Origin: Ktedonospora formicarum
Lineage (GTDB): Bacteria; Chloroflexota; Ktedonobacteria; Ktedonobacterales; Ktedonobacteraceae
Direction: 5' to 3'
NCBI RefSeq assembly: GCF_016587355.1
Contig: NZ_BNJF01000009.1
Coordinates: 62,001-126,000, forward strand
Length of the DNA stretch: 64,000 nucleotides
Shown: positions 34,692 through 43,726 of the stretch, one piece after another
Position numbering within the stretch: position 1 is the stretch's first letter
Layout of the letters: each line of letters opens with the position of its first letter
Program-made: the position numbers and the translations under genes
Notes under the pieces: generated by a model
Told to the model about the DNA's origin: nothing
Database searches by the model: none
Seen by the model: the letters and a program-made list of their open reading frames with translations, nothing else

Positions 34692-36332
34692 CTATCTGCC
34701 GAGAAGACTGGCAGCTGCTTGTTTGAGCTGTCTTGGAGGATGGTTTACACGACCAGATGAACGCCAGGCCACAAAACCATCTGGCCGTATGAGTGCCGCA
34801 CCCGTTGCACCTATCCCATAGCATTCCTCGAAACGACCCTCGATATCTCTCCATTCAGCCTGCGCTCCAATCGAGTGAACAGCTATCACGAAACCCATTT
34901 CCTGCGCCACATGGTGCGCCGCCTCGTTCCAACCAGCCTCTTGGGCACCAACCAATAGAGACCACTTGCCCCCACACAGATCAATAGTTGAGATATATTC
35001 CCCTTTGCGTTGCAGCATCAGATGAGGGGCACGCGTTCCTGGTTCACCACACAGTACCTTTGGATGCTGCGTCAGCGAAGCGCGGGGAGTCGTTGATTCG
35101 CTGAGAACTGCCAGGCTCTGGTAGCGATATCCGAAGATCATTTCGGCATCGTCTAGAAACGTGCGCTCTCCGATACCAGTGCGATAGGAGGTGCGAAGGA
35201 GCGTTTGTTCGACCGTTAATTTGCCGATAGGAAGCCGTTCCTCCTCATAGGAATCGAGCAGGCGAGAATCCGCTTTCCTTGAAAGAACCAGGGCTAGCTT
35301 CCAGGACAGATTGAAGGCATCTTGAATACCAGTGGTCGCGCCAAATCCGCCAGCAGGCAGGATGGCATGGGCGGCATCCCCAACCAGAAAGACCCGCTCT
35401 TGCCGATACCGCTCTGCATGGCGAGCCTGGAGTTCCCAGATGCCCACTTTGGTCGAGTCCCATGGATACACTGGGAGAAGTTCGACTTCCAGGTCTGGAA
35501 CACCTGTGGCAATGCGAATGAGTTCGATGCAGCGCTCATCGGTCAGATTCTCTCGTTGCTCTCCGCGTTCAGGATGAATTGGCGTGCCGAAAGACCACCG
35601 CCGTTGATTATCCAAAGGCATCAATCCCCCCAACCCATCGGGTAAACGGGGATTGCTTACATAATACATAAAGATATGCCGCCCACGGAGTGCTTCGTGC
35701 AAATCTGCCTCAAAGACCATGTCGAGCGAATGAGAAACACCTCCTGATCTCTGGGTCTGAATCCCAAGCACCTCACGAATGCTACTGTGGCTACCATCTG
35801 CGGCGATCAGGTAATGTGCCCGCACACGCCTTGTCCGCCCAGTAGAACGCTCACGAATTACCGCGCACACGCCGGCCTCATCTTGCTTAAAGGAAATCAT
35901 CTCCGTGTTGAAACGAATATCACCTCCAAGCCTCCTGGCATGTTCAACCAGGAGAGGTTCAAGTTGCTCCTGGCTAATGATGCAGCCAGTGGTGGGAGTG
36001 AACGCTGAAAAATCTCCCTGACCTCCCTCATCTAAACGAGCGAGTTCGCACCCAGCCAGCGACTCCACGCGCATGATGCCTCGATTCTCTGCCATAGGCG
36101 ATTGGGCCGCGCGGAGTGTCTCCTCTAATCCAAGCATTCGAAACAACTCCATCGTGCGAGCATTATGCCCACGTGCGCGAGGCAGGCGAGCTGGCGCGGA
36201 GTGTTTCTCAACCAGGAGGGATGGCACCCCCTGCCAGGCGAGGAAAAGGGACATGGAAAGTCCCACCAGCGCTCCGCCGACAATCAGGACAGGTACCTGT
36301 ATCTCATGTGTCGTGCTCATCTCATCGTTCAT
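34692..36332 (-). CDS. FAD-dependent aromatic monooxygenase
   Basis: 546 residues from the ATG at 36332 (MNDEMSTTHEIQVPVLIVGG), preceded by GGAAAGAG. The FAD site GGALVGLSMSLFLAWQG is at the N-terminus, the ADGSHSSIREVLGI (DG motif) near residue 175, and GDAAHAILPAGGFGATTGIQ (GD motif) near 310. The C-terminal thioredoxin-like part is typical of phenol-hydroxylase and antibiotic-modifying monooxygenases such as the rifampicin type. It would hydroxylate an aromatic compound with NAD(P)H and oxygen. It faces a TetR gene across two operators, so it is likely induced by its own substrate. Confidence 0.92.
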   Translation of the reverse strand: MNDEMSTTHEIQVPVLIVGGALVGLSMSLFLAWQGVPSLLVEKHSAPARLPRARGHNARTMELFRMLGLEETLRAAQSPMAENRGIMRVESLAGCELARLDEGGQGDFSAFTPTTGCIISQEQLEPLLVEHARRLGGDIRFNTEMISFKQDEAGVCAVIRERSTGRTRRVRAHYLIAADGSHSSIREVLGIQTQRSGGVSHSLDMVFEADLHEALRGRHIFMYYVSNPRLPDGLGGLMPLDNQRRWSFGTPIHPERGEQRENLTDERCIELIRIATGVPDLEVELLPVYPWDSTKVGIWELQARHAERYRQERVFLVGDAAHAILPAGGFGATTGIQDAFNLSWKLALVLSRKADSRLLDSYEEERLPIGKLTVEQTLLRTSYRTGIGERTFLDDAEMIFGYRYQSLAVLSESTTPRASLTQHPKVLCGEPGTRAPHLMLQRKGEYISTIDLCGGKWSLLVGAQEAGWNEAAHHVAQEMGFVIAVHSIGAQAEWRDIEGRFEECYGIGATGAALIRPDGFVAWRSSGRVNHPPRQLKQAAASLLGR

Positions 36333-36384
36333 CGTCTCTTTCCTTTCTGAAGTGTATATGATACACTGGAATATCACCTCTTAA

Positions 36385-36399
36385 TGCAAGTCACTTGCA
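36385..36399. promoter_or_regulatory. TetR operator 1
   Basis: TGCAAGTCACTTGCA, a palindrome with one central base, 53 bases upstream of the monooxygenase start. The same 15-base core with a different centre recurs at 36441-36455. Placed to control the monooxygenase promoter. Confidence 0.8.
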
Positions 36400-36431
36400 A
36401 ATTTTGAGTCGACGCTATTCTATCATGCCTT

Positions 36432-36464
36432 ATTTATTAATGCAAGTAACTTGCATTAATAAAT
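36432..36464. promoter_or_regulatory. TetR operator 2, 33-bp palindrome
   Basis: Perfect 16-base arms (ATTTATTAATGCAAGT and its complement) around one base. It contains the TGCAAGT-A-ACTTGCA core of operator 1, extended into AT-rich flanks, and lies 18 bases before the tetR start. Two sites in the 150-base gap between divergent genes indicate coupled control and autoregulation. Confidence 0.85.
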
Positions 36465-36482
36465 AGAGAGGAATGTTTTGCC

Positions 36483-37106
36483 ATGGGAAATGGTGAGCAA
36501 GCGCAGGCTGAGGCCCTGAGCACATTAGCTACACCCAGGCGCCGGCTAGGAGGCCGCAGTGCTCGTATTCGAGCCGCAGTGCTTGAGACCACGATGAACA
36601 TGCTACGCGAGCAGGGATCAGCGGAAGAGCTTCATGTAGCGGAGGTGGCAGCCAGAGTTGGCGTGCCCGAATCAACGATCTATCGCCACTGGAAAAGCCG
36701 TGAGGAACTCCTGGTTGAGACCGTGATGGCGCATATGGAAGAGACCATTCCTCTGCCTGATACGGGGAGTTTTCGTGCAGACTTGCAGATGTTTTTGCGA
36801 GATAGCGCGGTGTTCCTCGAATCTTCTGAGGGGCGATTGCTCACGAGATCGATGTTTGCGACCATGAAACATGAGGATTCAAAAGTGCGTCAGATTTACT
36901 GGACGGCCCGTTTCAGTCACGCAGGAGTAATGATCCAGCGAGCGGTCGAGAGGGGGGAAATCGCGCCAGGAATCAATCCAGATGTGGTGATGACGGCGGT
37001 GACGGGAGCGCTCTATGTGCGCATGTTAGTCTTAGACGCCCCATTAGATGAGCTCTTTCTTGAGCAACTTGCACAGATGATCCTTAAGGGAGTAATAATT
37101 AGCTAA
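36483..37106 (+). CDS. TetR-family regulator
   Basis: 207 residues. The N-terminal helix-turn-helix spans about 25-70 (IRAAVLETTMNMLREQGSAE, then VAARVGVPESTIYRHWKSRE). The C-terminal ligand domain is alpha-helical with the TetR_C-like ending AVTGALYVRMLVLDAPLDEL. The ATG follows GAGAGGAATG. It should repress the divergent monooxygenase gene and itself through the two palindromes in the gap, releasing DNA when an aromatic ligand binds. Confidence 0.93.
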   Translation: MGNGEQAQAEALSTLATPRRRLGGRSARIRAAVLETTMNMLREQGSAEELHVAEVAARVGVPESTIYRHWKSREELLVETVMAHMEETIPLPDTGSFRADLQMFLRDSAVFLESSEGRLLTRSMFATMKHEDSKVRQIYWTARFSHAGVMIQRAVERGEIAPGINPDVVMTAVTGALYVRMLVLDAPLDELFLEQLAQMILKGVIIS

Positions 37107-37269
37107 AGGCGAACGCGCTCGAAAACAGGTGTGTTTGATAGTGCTGCTTGGCTGATAGCTTCCTTGTTCGATGCCTCAGCCACGAAGAGTTTCGCGTTGC
37201 GCAGCGCTTTCATCCTCTGGTGATGCATTTCTTCATGGTATGGAAAGGGAGGTGAAGAACAATCACATC

Positions 37270-37420
37270 CCGTTTCTTCCTTTGCGATTACTTGCAACAC
37301 AACCCTCTACCCTGCCGCAACAGTGATCCTGGCTGCGCTCATCCTACGAGAGCGTGTGACTCGCATCCAGGGATTGGGGTATCGCGATAGCTCTGTTGGC
37401 AGTTCCACTGATTATTGCTT
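37270..37420 (+). pseudogene. EamA-type transporter fragment
   Basis: Reads NTTLYPAATVILAALILRER then VTRIQGLG and, after a one-base shift, GIAIALLAVPLIIA followed by stop. This is the final membrane helix pair of an EamA/DMT permease (LYPxxTxxLAxxxLxExxxxxQxxG). The rest of the gene is absent; nothing else recognisable is seen in 37107-37270 or 37430-37778, apart from an imperfect CCGAACATT/AATGTTGTTCGG repeat at about 37597. Confidence 0.6.
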
Positions 37421-37778
37421 GATTGCCACATCTGACCTCGTCAAACGTTCTCAATGGGAGCCAGGAAATCGTGGTGGTATTGCCAACTTGGCGAGAGAAC
37501 AGAAGCGCTTTTGTAAAAGAGAATAGCAAAGACTGTAGGGGTGAGCACGGTCTGCGAAATCTCGCCTCTTGCGTAGCTTGCTGGGATGGTGTATAGTAGT
37601 TGTTGTACCGAACATTGTTTGGTAACTGAATGTTGTTCGGAAGTGGTAAGCACACACTCACCGAGCGCTTGCTGAGAGCTCTTTTCGGGAGATGGGCGAA
37701 TACTTCCTCTTTGTTTGCACATTTCTGAGCATTATTTGGATTTAGATTAATGTATGTTTATAAAGGGATGTAAGGAGC

Positions 37779-38112
37779 ATGCTTATTCCTTCGATACTGA
37801 TCGTGTCTCTCCTCATCTTTAGAGGGCTTGGGATGCAGGGTATTGCTTTCTTTGTAACATGGCAGCAGCAAGCGCTCTGGCCTTGGTGTTCGTTATCACT
37901 GGGGGGTCTCACTTTGCACCCATGAAGGAGGATCTGGTGAAGATGGTTCCTGCTGGGTTGCCTGCTCCCCGCTTGTTGGTGCCTCTGACAGGCGTCTTGG
38001 AGATCCTTGGCGCGCTTGGTCTGCTCCTCCCCCGACGCGCATGGTAGCTGGTACCTGTCTCTCGCTCTTGCTTGTCGTGATGTTTCCTGCCAATCTCCAT
38101 AGTTTGCAGCGC
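37779..38112 (+). pseudogene. DoxX-like membrane protein, two frameshifts and truncated
   Basis: Starts MLIPSILIVSLLIFRGLGMQ after a GGAG site. It shifts frame near 37860 to read AASALALVFVITGGSHFAPM then EDLVKMVPAGLPAPRLLVPL and TGVLEILGALGLLLPR, and again near 38040 to LLVVMFPANLHS. This is a small DoxX/DUF4267-type protein with the usual GGxHF and P(A/G)xL motifs. The end is missing: the sequence runs directly into the 3' end of a convergent XRE gene. Confidence 0.7.
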
Positions 38113-38439
38113 AGGCCTGATGATATCTGTCAGGGGATAGGGGTCGGCGGGAAACTGGCCGCGTGCCAGGACATAGAGATGGTTGCGCTCCTCAGCGCTC
38201 AGGCCGAGGGCCTGTGCCAGGCTCTCTACCACCTGCGTCGAGACCGTAATGTCGTTCCCCTTTTCCAGTTGGGTATACCAATCGACGCCGATGCCCGCAA
38301 GTGTGGCGAGTTCCTCGCGCCGCAGTCCCTTGACGCGGCGACGCCCCGTGCTGGGAAGTCCTACCTGCTCCGGTGTTACCCGCTCACGCCGTGTGCGTAA
38401 GAATTGAGCGAGGACACGGCGTCGCTCTTGATCATTCAT
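37909..38439 (-). pseudogene. XRE-family regulator, C-terminus lost
   Basis: From the ATG at 38439 (MNDQERRRVLAQFLRTRRER) the first 105 residues are a helix-turn-helix of the MmyB-linked type: VGLPSTGRRRVKGLRREELA, TLAGIGVDWYTQLEKGNDIT, and LAQALGLSAEERNHLYVLAR. Homology ends at about 38112 (PLTDIIRPALQTM), where the ligand-binding MmyB domain should begin. The remaining frame to 37909 only reads the opposite strand of the doxX relic. The DNA-binding half could still be made, giving a regulator without its sensor half. Confidence 0.7.
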
Positions 38440-38596
38440 AAAGAGATACCCCTTCCTATCCTGGTAGTTTTTATCCCCCCGATAACCTGGGTCCTGGTTC
38501 CAGAAACAAACCTCTGGCATGATTCTACCACAACGCAACGCGTCAGCAGTTGACAGCGTGTGCAAGCGTTGTGTTCAAAGGAAAAGGTATGCGATC

Positions 38597-39490
38597 ATGC
38601 AACAGAGATCTATTCGATTTTGGAGTGAAGATGTGGAGTGCGCTGGCACGCTCTACCTTCCAGAGACGCTTTCCCCTGCCCATACTGCCCCGGCGGTCGT
38701 GCTCGGTCACGGCACGGCCAGTGTCAAAGAGATGCACCTGCCCAGTTTTGCACGGCATTTTGTCGAAGCCGGGCTGATTGCCCTTGCGATCGATTATCGT
38801 TTCTTGGGAGAGAGTGGTGGGGAACCACGCCAGACAGTGAATCCGCGCGCGCAGGCTGAGGATATGCGCAACGCTATGAGCTGGTTGGAACAGCAACCGG
38901 AGGTCGATGCCAATCGCATTGGTATCTGGGGAACCTCCGCTGGCGGTGGCGTCGTTTTGCATGTCGCAGCGCTTGATCAGCGAGTCAAGGCGGTCGTGGC
39001 CCAGATACCGGGTATCTCCTTCTGGCGCTATCTTACCTCTGCGTTCCCAGCTGATGCGACAAGGCTTCGTGACCTCTGGACGGAAGAGCGGAGGCGTCTG
39101 AGCCAGGGAGAAATCCCCCGGCGCATCAAAATCACTGCCCCGGCGGGGGAACAGTCGGCGTTAGGCCCGGGGGGATTGCAATGGCACGAGCGTCTGGAGC
39201 GAGAAATTCCTACCTTCCACAATGAATTCACCATGCTCTCGCTCGATCATCTGGCAAACTTCGATGGTGGGGCCTTTATCGATCTGATTGCGCCCACCCT
39301 CCTTTTGATGATCTTTGCAGACCAGGATGAGTTGATCCCGCTGTCGGTCAATCAGGCCTACTTTGAGCGTGCCGGAGAGCCAAAGCAACTGCTGACCTAC
39401 CATGGCAACCACTATGCTGCGTATGACGAGCCGGAGGTTCACACGTTCGCCGCCTGGGCCGCACGCGACTGGTTCTTGAAGTATTTGTAG
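38597..39490 (+). CDS. Alpha/beta hydrolase, dienelactone-hydrolase/S15-like
   Basis: 297 residues from the ATG at 38597. The catalytic triad is visible: Ser in IGIWGTSAGGG (nucleophile elbow), Asp in MIFADQDELIPLS, and His in YHGNHYAAYDEPE. The oxyanion side is VVLGHGTAS. Related proteins cleave esters or small amides of natural products. It is followed after 18 bases by a second hydrolase in the same direction, and the pair ends at a terminator. It lies divergent from the truncated XRE regulator gene, which may once have controlled it. Confidence 0.88.
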   Translation: MQQRSIRFWSEDVECAGTLYLPETLSPAHTAPAVVLGHGTASVKEMHLPSFARHFVEAGLIALAIDYRFLGESGGEPRQTVNPRAQAEDMRNAMSWLEQQPEVDANRIGIWGTSAGGGVVLHVAALDQRVKAVVAQIPGISFWRYLTSAFPADATRLRDLWTEERRRLSQGEIPRRIKITAPAGEQSALGPGGLQWHERLEREIPTFHNEFTMLSLDHLANFDGGAFIDLIAPTLLLMIFADQDELIPLSVNQAYFERAGEPKQLLTYHGNHYAAYDEPEVHTFAAWAARDWFLKYL

Positions 39491-39508
39491 CAGAAAAGGA
39501 GAAAGGAC

Positions 39509-40465
39509 ATGCCTCTTGACCCACAGGTGAGTACGCTGCTCCAGACCATGAACGATCCCGAAGCACCGCCAGCACACACTCTTCCACTGGAGACCATCCG
39601 CCAGCTTGTCGATACGGTAGGAACGATGGGTGGCGAAGTCGTCCCACTCGCGGATATCAAGGATCTGACCATCCCTGGGCCGGCTGGCGCGCTCCCTATA
39701 CGTGTCTACACACCATCGAGACAGAAATCCTTACCCATGTTGCTGTTCATTCACGGCGGTGGCTGGACCACAGGGAGCATCGAGGGCTATGATCGCCTTT
39801 GCCGTCACCTCGCGGCGCAGTCTGGTTCTCTCGTCGTCTCGGTCGGCTACCGTTTGGCTCCCGAGCATCCCTTCCCTGCTGGTCTGGACGACTGCTACAC
39901 CGCAGCCATGTGGCTCGCCGAAAACGCGGCCAGTATCAATGGCGACGCGACGCGTCTGGCTATCGGGGGTGATAGCGCTGGGGGGAATCTGAGTACGGTG
40001 GTCACGCTCCTGGCAAAAGAGCGCGGTGGCCCACAGCTCCGCTATCAAGTGCTTTTGCAACCCATGACCGACTACTATGAGCCAGGAACTCCATCCCTCT
40101 GGGAAAATGCCGAAGGGTATTTCCTGACCAGAGAAGCCGTGATCTGGTTCTGGCAACACTATATTCCCGACACATCGAAAGCGCTGACGCCTTATGCTGC
40201 ACCGCTGAGGGCGAAAAGCCTGGCAGGGCTGCCTCCTGCACTGATCATCACTGCTGAATACGATCCCTTGCGCGACGAAGGCGAACAGTATGCGAGCCGT
40301 TTACAAGAGGCAGGAGTGCCAATCATCTTGAAACGCTTTGATGGCATGATTCATCCCTTTATGCTCATGGCTGGATCATTGGCACAGGGCAAGGCCGCCA
40401 TCTATTTTACGGCAAAGCAGTTACGTACAGCTCTTGAGAGCAAGGCCAAACCATTGGGCCTCTGA
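39509..40465 (+). CDS. Alpha/beta hydrolase fold-3 esterase (HSL family)
   Basis: 318 residues. The HSL signature HGGGW forms the oxyanion hole near residue 85, the nucleophile lies in GGDSAGGN, the acid in ITAEYDPLRDEG, and the His in DGMIHPFMLM. These proteins hydrolyse short-chain acyl esters. The start has an AAAGGAGAAAGG site. It forms a two-gene unit with the hydrolase just upstream and ends before a strong terminator. Confidence 0.93.
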   Translation: MPLDPQVSTLLQTMNDPEAPPAHTLPLETIRQLVDTVGTMGGEVVPLADIKDLTIPGPAGALPIRVYTPSRQKSLPMLLFIHGGGWTTGSIEGYDRLCRHLAAQSGSLVVSVGYRLAPEHPFPAGLDDCYTAAMWLAENAASINGDATRLAIGGDSAGGNLSTVVTLLAKERGGPQLRYQVLLQPMTDYYEPGTPSLWENAEGYFLTREAVIWFWQHYIPDTSKALTPYAAPLRAKSLAGLPPALIITAEYDPLRDEGEQYASRLQEAGVPIILKRFDGMIHPFMLMAGSLAQGKAAIYFTAKQLRTALESKAKPLGL

Positions 40466-40533
40466 TCATGTGTTCTGTAAAAGGACACCCACGTTTCAGG
40501 GACGGCAGTGCTGGAGACGTTCTCATACAGGAA

Positions 40534-40580
40534 AAGGTCACAGAAGAAAGTTCATGAGGCTTTTCTGTGACCTTCTTTTT
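40534..40580 (+). terminator. Rho-independent terminator of the hydrolase unit
   Basis: Perfect 12-base stem AAGGTCACAGAA/TTCTGTGACCTT with a 17-base loop, followed immediately by CTTTTTCTC. It lies 69 bases after the esterase stop. Confidence 0.85.
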
Positions 40581-40597
40581 CTCTGAAAGGGAAAAGA

Positions 40598-41660
40598 TTG
40601 CAAACACCTTTTTTCTCCTCAAATGTAAAAGACTCGGCTCATTGCGTTGAGACGCTCTGGGAGAGAACCTTTGATCAGATCTGTCAACGTATCTGCCACC
40701 CCTTCGTGCGCCAAGAATCCTGGCTTCGAGCGAAGAAGTATCTCTACGGACTGCTTAGTCCTGTTGAACAAAAAAACGGATGGCAGATCGCTGAGGAAGT
40801 AGGGGAAAGTACTACGTATGGTATACAACATCTCTTAGATCGGGCCAAGTGGGATTGCGCTGGACTACGAGATGCGTTGCGTATGTACGTATGGGAAACG
40901 CTTGCAGAACCCAATGCCGTATGAGACAGGCTTTCTCAAAAAGGGATGCAAATCAGTAGGTGTGCAGCGGCAGTACAGCGGTACGGCTGGACGCATCGAA
41001 AACTGTCAGGTGGGTGTGTTTCTTTCCTACGCAAGTTCGCGTGGACACACGTTGCTGGATCGCGAATTGTGTCTGCCCAAGAGTTGGACTGATGACCAGG
41101 AGCGTTGTCGAGAAGCTCACGTGCCAGAAGAGGTAACCTTCGCTACGAAACCAGAGTTAGCACTGTGTATGTTGGAACGAACCCTGGATGAAGGAATCAA
41201 ACATGCGGAGATGGCTTACGTGCTGGTCTTTGCTCCTGCTGGGACAACACTTCAAGAGATAGTGGAGGCTTTCGGCATGGTTTTGAGGAAGCTAAAGGAG
41301 AAGTGGGTCTGGATGAATATGAAGTTCGTTCCTGGCATGGCTGGTTCCGTCACGTCACGTTCTCAATGTTCGCTATGGCCTTTTTAACGGCTCTGCGAGC
41401 TAATGGAGAAGAGGCTGTGCTTAAAAAAAGCCTGAGTTAGCACCCGAGCCTGAAGCCCCTGATCTCGCCCAAGCCTACCTATCTTCTGATCTCTTAGTGA
41501 TGGTTCCTCTCAGTATTGCTGAAATTCGGCGGCTGTTTTTTCGTCTGATAGCCCAGCTCTCTCTCTCTCTCTTTTGCCTACCACCTTGCTTGGTCATGCT
41601 GGCGACGCACGCACCAAGCCATCGCACAGTTTTGTCATTACAGGCGTCGATACGCGTACA
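40598..41660 (+). pseudogene. IS701-family transposase, broken
   Basis: Pieces in several frames. From 40598: HPFVRQESWLRAKKYLYGLL and GWQIAEEVGESTTYGIQHLL, up to WETLAEPNAV. After a shift near 40920: ETGFLKKGCKSVGVQRQYSG, TAGRIENCQVGVFLSYASSR and ELCLPKSWTDDQERCREAHV. The end reads MVPLSIAEIRRLFFRLIAQL near 41500, again with shifts and internal loss. The VDETGFLKKG-type block carries the first catalytic Asp in intact relatives. Non-functional. Confidence 0.8.
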
Positions 41661-41689
41661 TTGGTTATCTACAACTGTAGAATTAGCCG

Positions 41690-41910
41690 GTACGACCGTA
41701 CCCGAACCTCTACCCGTTCATGATCTGGTCGAGGCTGACCTCTGGGGTCAGCTTCCCGCCAACACGGCCGATTTGCTCGCTCCGCTCCCACGCGCTGATC
41801 TCTCTCTGCAAGATGAGATGCAGGTGGCTTTTCATCCGACCCTGACGCGCGTCTGGTCTCGAAAAGGACGATGCGGGCAGCGCCTGGTCGAATGGGCAGT
41901 GTCCATAACG
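41690..41910 (+). pseudogene. IS630-like transposase scrap
   Basis: Short reading around 41800 containing LSLQDEMQVAFHPTLTRVWS then RKGRCGQRLVE. This resembles the first catalytic block of IS630-type transposases (DE-x-x-x...LxRxWxxKGxxxxxxV). Nothing upstream or downstream continues the family. Different from the intact IS630 at 33435. Confidence 0.5.
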
Positions 41911-42016
41911 AAGCAGAATCCAGATACCACCAAAAGCAAAATGACGTGCCAACAGACGGAAAAAATGAAAGCCGCTACTCCTATTTCATAGGGTGGCGGC
42001 TTCATGGGTACAGCCC

Positions 42017-43256
42017 CACTAACCGGTGAACGTGCTCAAGCGAGCTTGCGGGGACGCCCTCGCGGTCGCTTGGGCACCGTTGGATCAGGCAACGGGCGTG
42101 AGCGAGGACGTCCCCGCCGTTTCGGCTCAACCCAAGGTGCTGGAGCAATCTTGAAGGTCAACACCTCGCCAATGCCCCAGATATGATTGGTGAGGCCTGA
42201 CGCCATCGCTGGCGTACAAGGAAACCCGAAATGCTTGGCCGAACTCAATTCGTGGTGTGCAAAGCACAAATTGTAGGTGCAGCCGAGCAGATACATGCCC
42301 GTTTCCAGCGCGTGTACACGATGGGCCGCATGGCGACATTTACGCGTGAGGCTCGCGAGCCGTTCGCGCATGGTCCCATTGAAGCGCTCGATAAAAGCGG
42401 TGTTGAGCACCGTTCCGCCTCGTGACTGCTGTAACAGCTTTTCGGCTGAAGACAGCAGACCTTGTGTCATTCTCCGCGTGATTTCCACTACACGCTTTTT
42501 CTCCGTGCGCTTGATGACCGTTGCAATCACGATGTCAGGCCACGGCATCAAGCATGCTCTTCCTTTGCCTGCGGTCTTTTTCACCTTTTCACGGAAAGCT
42601 CGACGAATGCTGCCCGGATACGATGCCCATCCATCCGTGCAGACCAGTAGCGTCCGCAACGATTGGCTGCACGCTCGCACCTGCCGCAGAAGGCAATCAG
42701 CGAGCTGGTTATCGCGCCTTCGGCTCACTACCCCAGCCAGCCACAGACGCGTTGAGACCATCATCGCTAACCCCATCCAGGCAACCATTTGACGCCCTTT
42801 CACCCGGATCTCATCGGCCTGCACATGCACTAGATCAAGCTGTCCTTGCTGCACGATCGCCTCATGGACCTGCTTGCAGTGCTCGCCTGCTCGATCACGC
42901 CAACTGGCGACGGTGCGTTCGTCTAACCCAAACGCCTGCACAATGGCCTGGACCGGACAACCATAGGCCACTAACGTCATCACAATGATCACCAGGCTCG
43001 CTGGCCTGCGTAGGCCTTCCAGCATCGTCCCTTTGCGGGCACTAAAGGTCTTTCGACACATCTGACATCGATATCGTGGTCGCTTGCGTCCATGAATACT
43101 GATGTTTCCTGCCCCTTTTTTGCCTCTTGCGCAACACATCTCGTTCGGGCAAAATTGAGAGGATGCGTCCATTGGCTCTGTACTTTTTTGCATAAGCGCA
43201 GCATCTCTTTGGACGCTGCTTTTTTCAAGCTTTCCTGACCTTTTCACCAGTTAGCG
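42017..43256 (-). mobile_element. IS1-like insertion sequence
   Basis: About 1.24 kb with inverted ends CACTAACCGGTGAA (42017) and, inward from 43256, CGCTAACTGGTGAA. Contains one intact transposase gene. No clear target duplication was found in the flanks, one of which is decayed IS630 DNA and the other a gap with a small inverted-repeat element. Confidence 0.7.
42036..43247 (-). CDS. IS1-like transposase with AT-hook tail
   Basis: Up to 403 residues; the real start may be Met26 (MDASSQFCPNEMCCARG). A zinc-finger N-terminus (CPNEMC ... CQMCRKTFSARKGT) and helix-turn-helix (VQAIVQAFGLDERTVASWRD) precede a DDE domain with Asp in VHVQADEIRVKG, Asp in LVCTDGWASYPG and Glu in FIERFNGTMRERL. The last 30 residues contain two AT-hook-like motifs (KRRGRPRSR and RPRGRPRKL), which in other proteins bind the minor groove of AT-rich DNA. 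The frame is intact. Confidence 0.88.
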   Translation of the reverse strand: MKRSGKLEKSSVQRDAALMQKSTEPMDASSQFCPNEMCCARGKKGAGNISIHGRKRPRYRCQMCRKTFSARKGTMLEGLRRPASLVIIVMTLVAYGCPVQAIVQAFGLDERTVASWRDRAGEHCKQVHEAIVQQGQLDLVHVQADEIRVKGRQMVAWMGLAMMVSTRLWLAGVVSRRRDNQLADCLLRQVRACSQSLRTLLVCTDGWASYPGSIRRAFREKVKKTAGKGRACLMPWPDIVIATVIKRTEKKRVVEITRRMTQGLLSSAEKLLQQSRGGTVLNTAFIERFNGTMRERLASLTRKCRHAAHRVHALETGMYLLGCTYNLCFAHHELSSAKHFGFPCTPAMASGLTNHIWGIGEVLTFKIAPAPWVEPKRRGRPRSRPLPDPTVPKRPRGRPRKLA

Positions 43257-43390
43257 CAGTGCTACCGCTCTTCTTTTATGCTCGAAGAAAAGGCCAGGAA
43301 GATCTAATAAGCCCATCAATCACTAAATGTGAGACAGAACCACTCTTCACCAAAAAATCTGTCAACTCGTCGCACTCACTACCACTAAAA

Positions 43391-43556
43391 ACGGTAGTGT
43401 TGCAAAAAATGAAAGTTCTGCAAATTAAAATACCCACAAATACACCCTACTCGCAAAAAAATGCAAAACATGCGCCCTTTCTCTATAACAATGATGCTTA
43501 TGCTGTTAATTACTGGGTCCATTTTCTCCGCTCAAAATTTTTTGCAACACTACCGT
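43391..43556. mobile_element. 166-bp MITE with IS6-like terminal repeats
   Basis: Perfect 20-base inverted repeats, ACGGTAGTGTTGCAAAAAAT at 43391-43410 and its complement at 43537-43556, enclosing 126 AT-rich bases without coding capacity. GGTAGTGTTGCAAA resembles IS6-family ends. No target duplication was recognised. The remainder of 43257-43726 shows no gene. Confidence 0.7.
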
Positions 43557-43726
43557 CATAAGGGTCAAACGTCTCAGTCTGTTTTTACTCATCCCTTCCG
43601 TTACTTCTTTGCTCATTTGCTGCCGAATCGTTGCGCCTCTCGTGCGATGAGCCGAAAATGAAGAGCGACTCATGAAATACCTGTGAAGGGGCAGAATATG
43701 TAGATATGCACTTCAGCAGCATATGC

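Noticed and set aside
38543..40241. Several minus-strand frames opposite the two hydrolase genes
   Set aside because: No recognisable motif; both hydrolases have complete catalytic triads, ribosome sites and a shared terminator on the plus strand.
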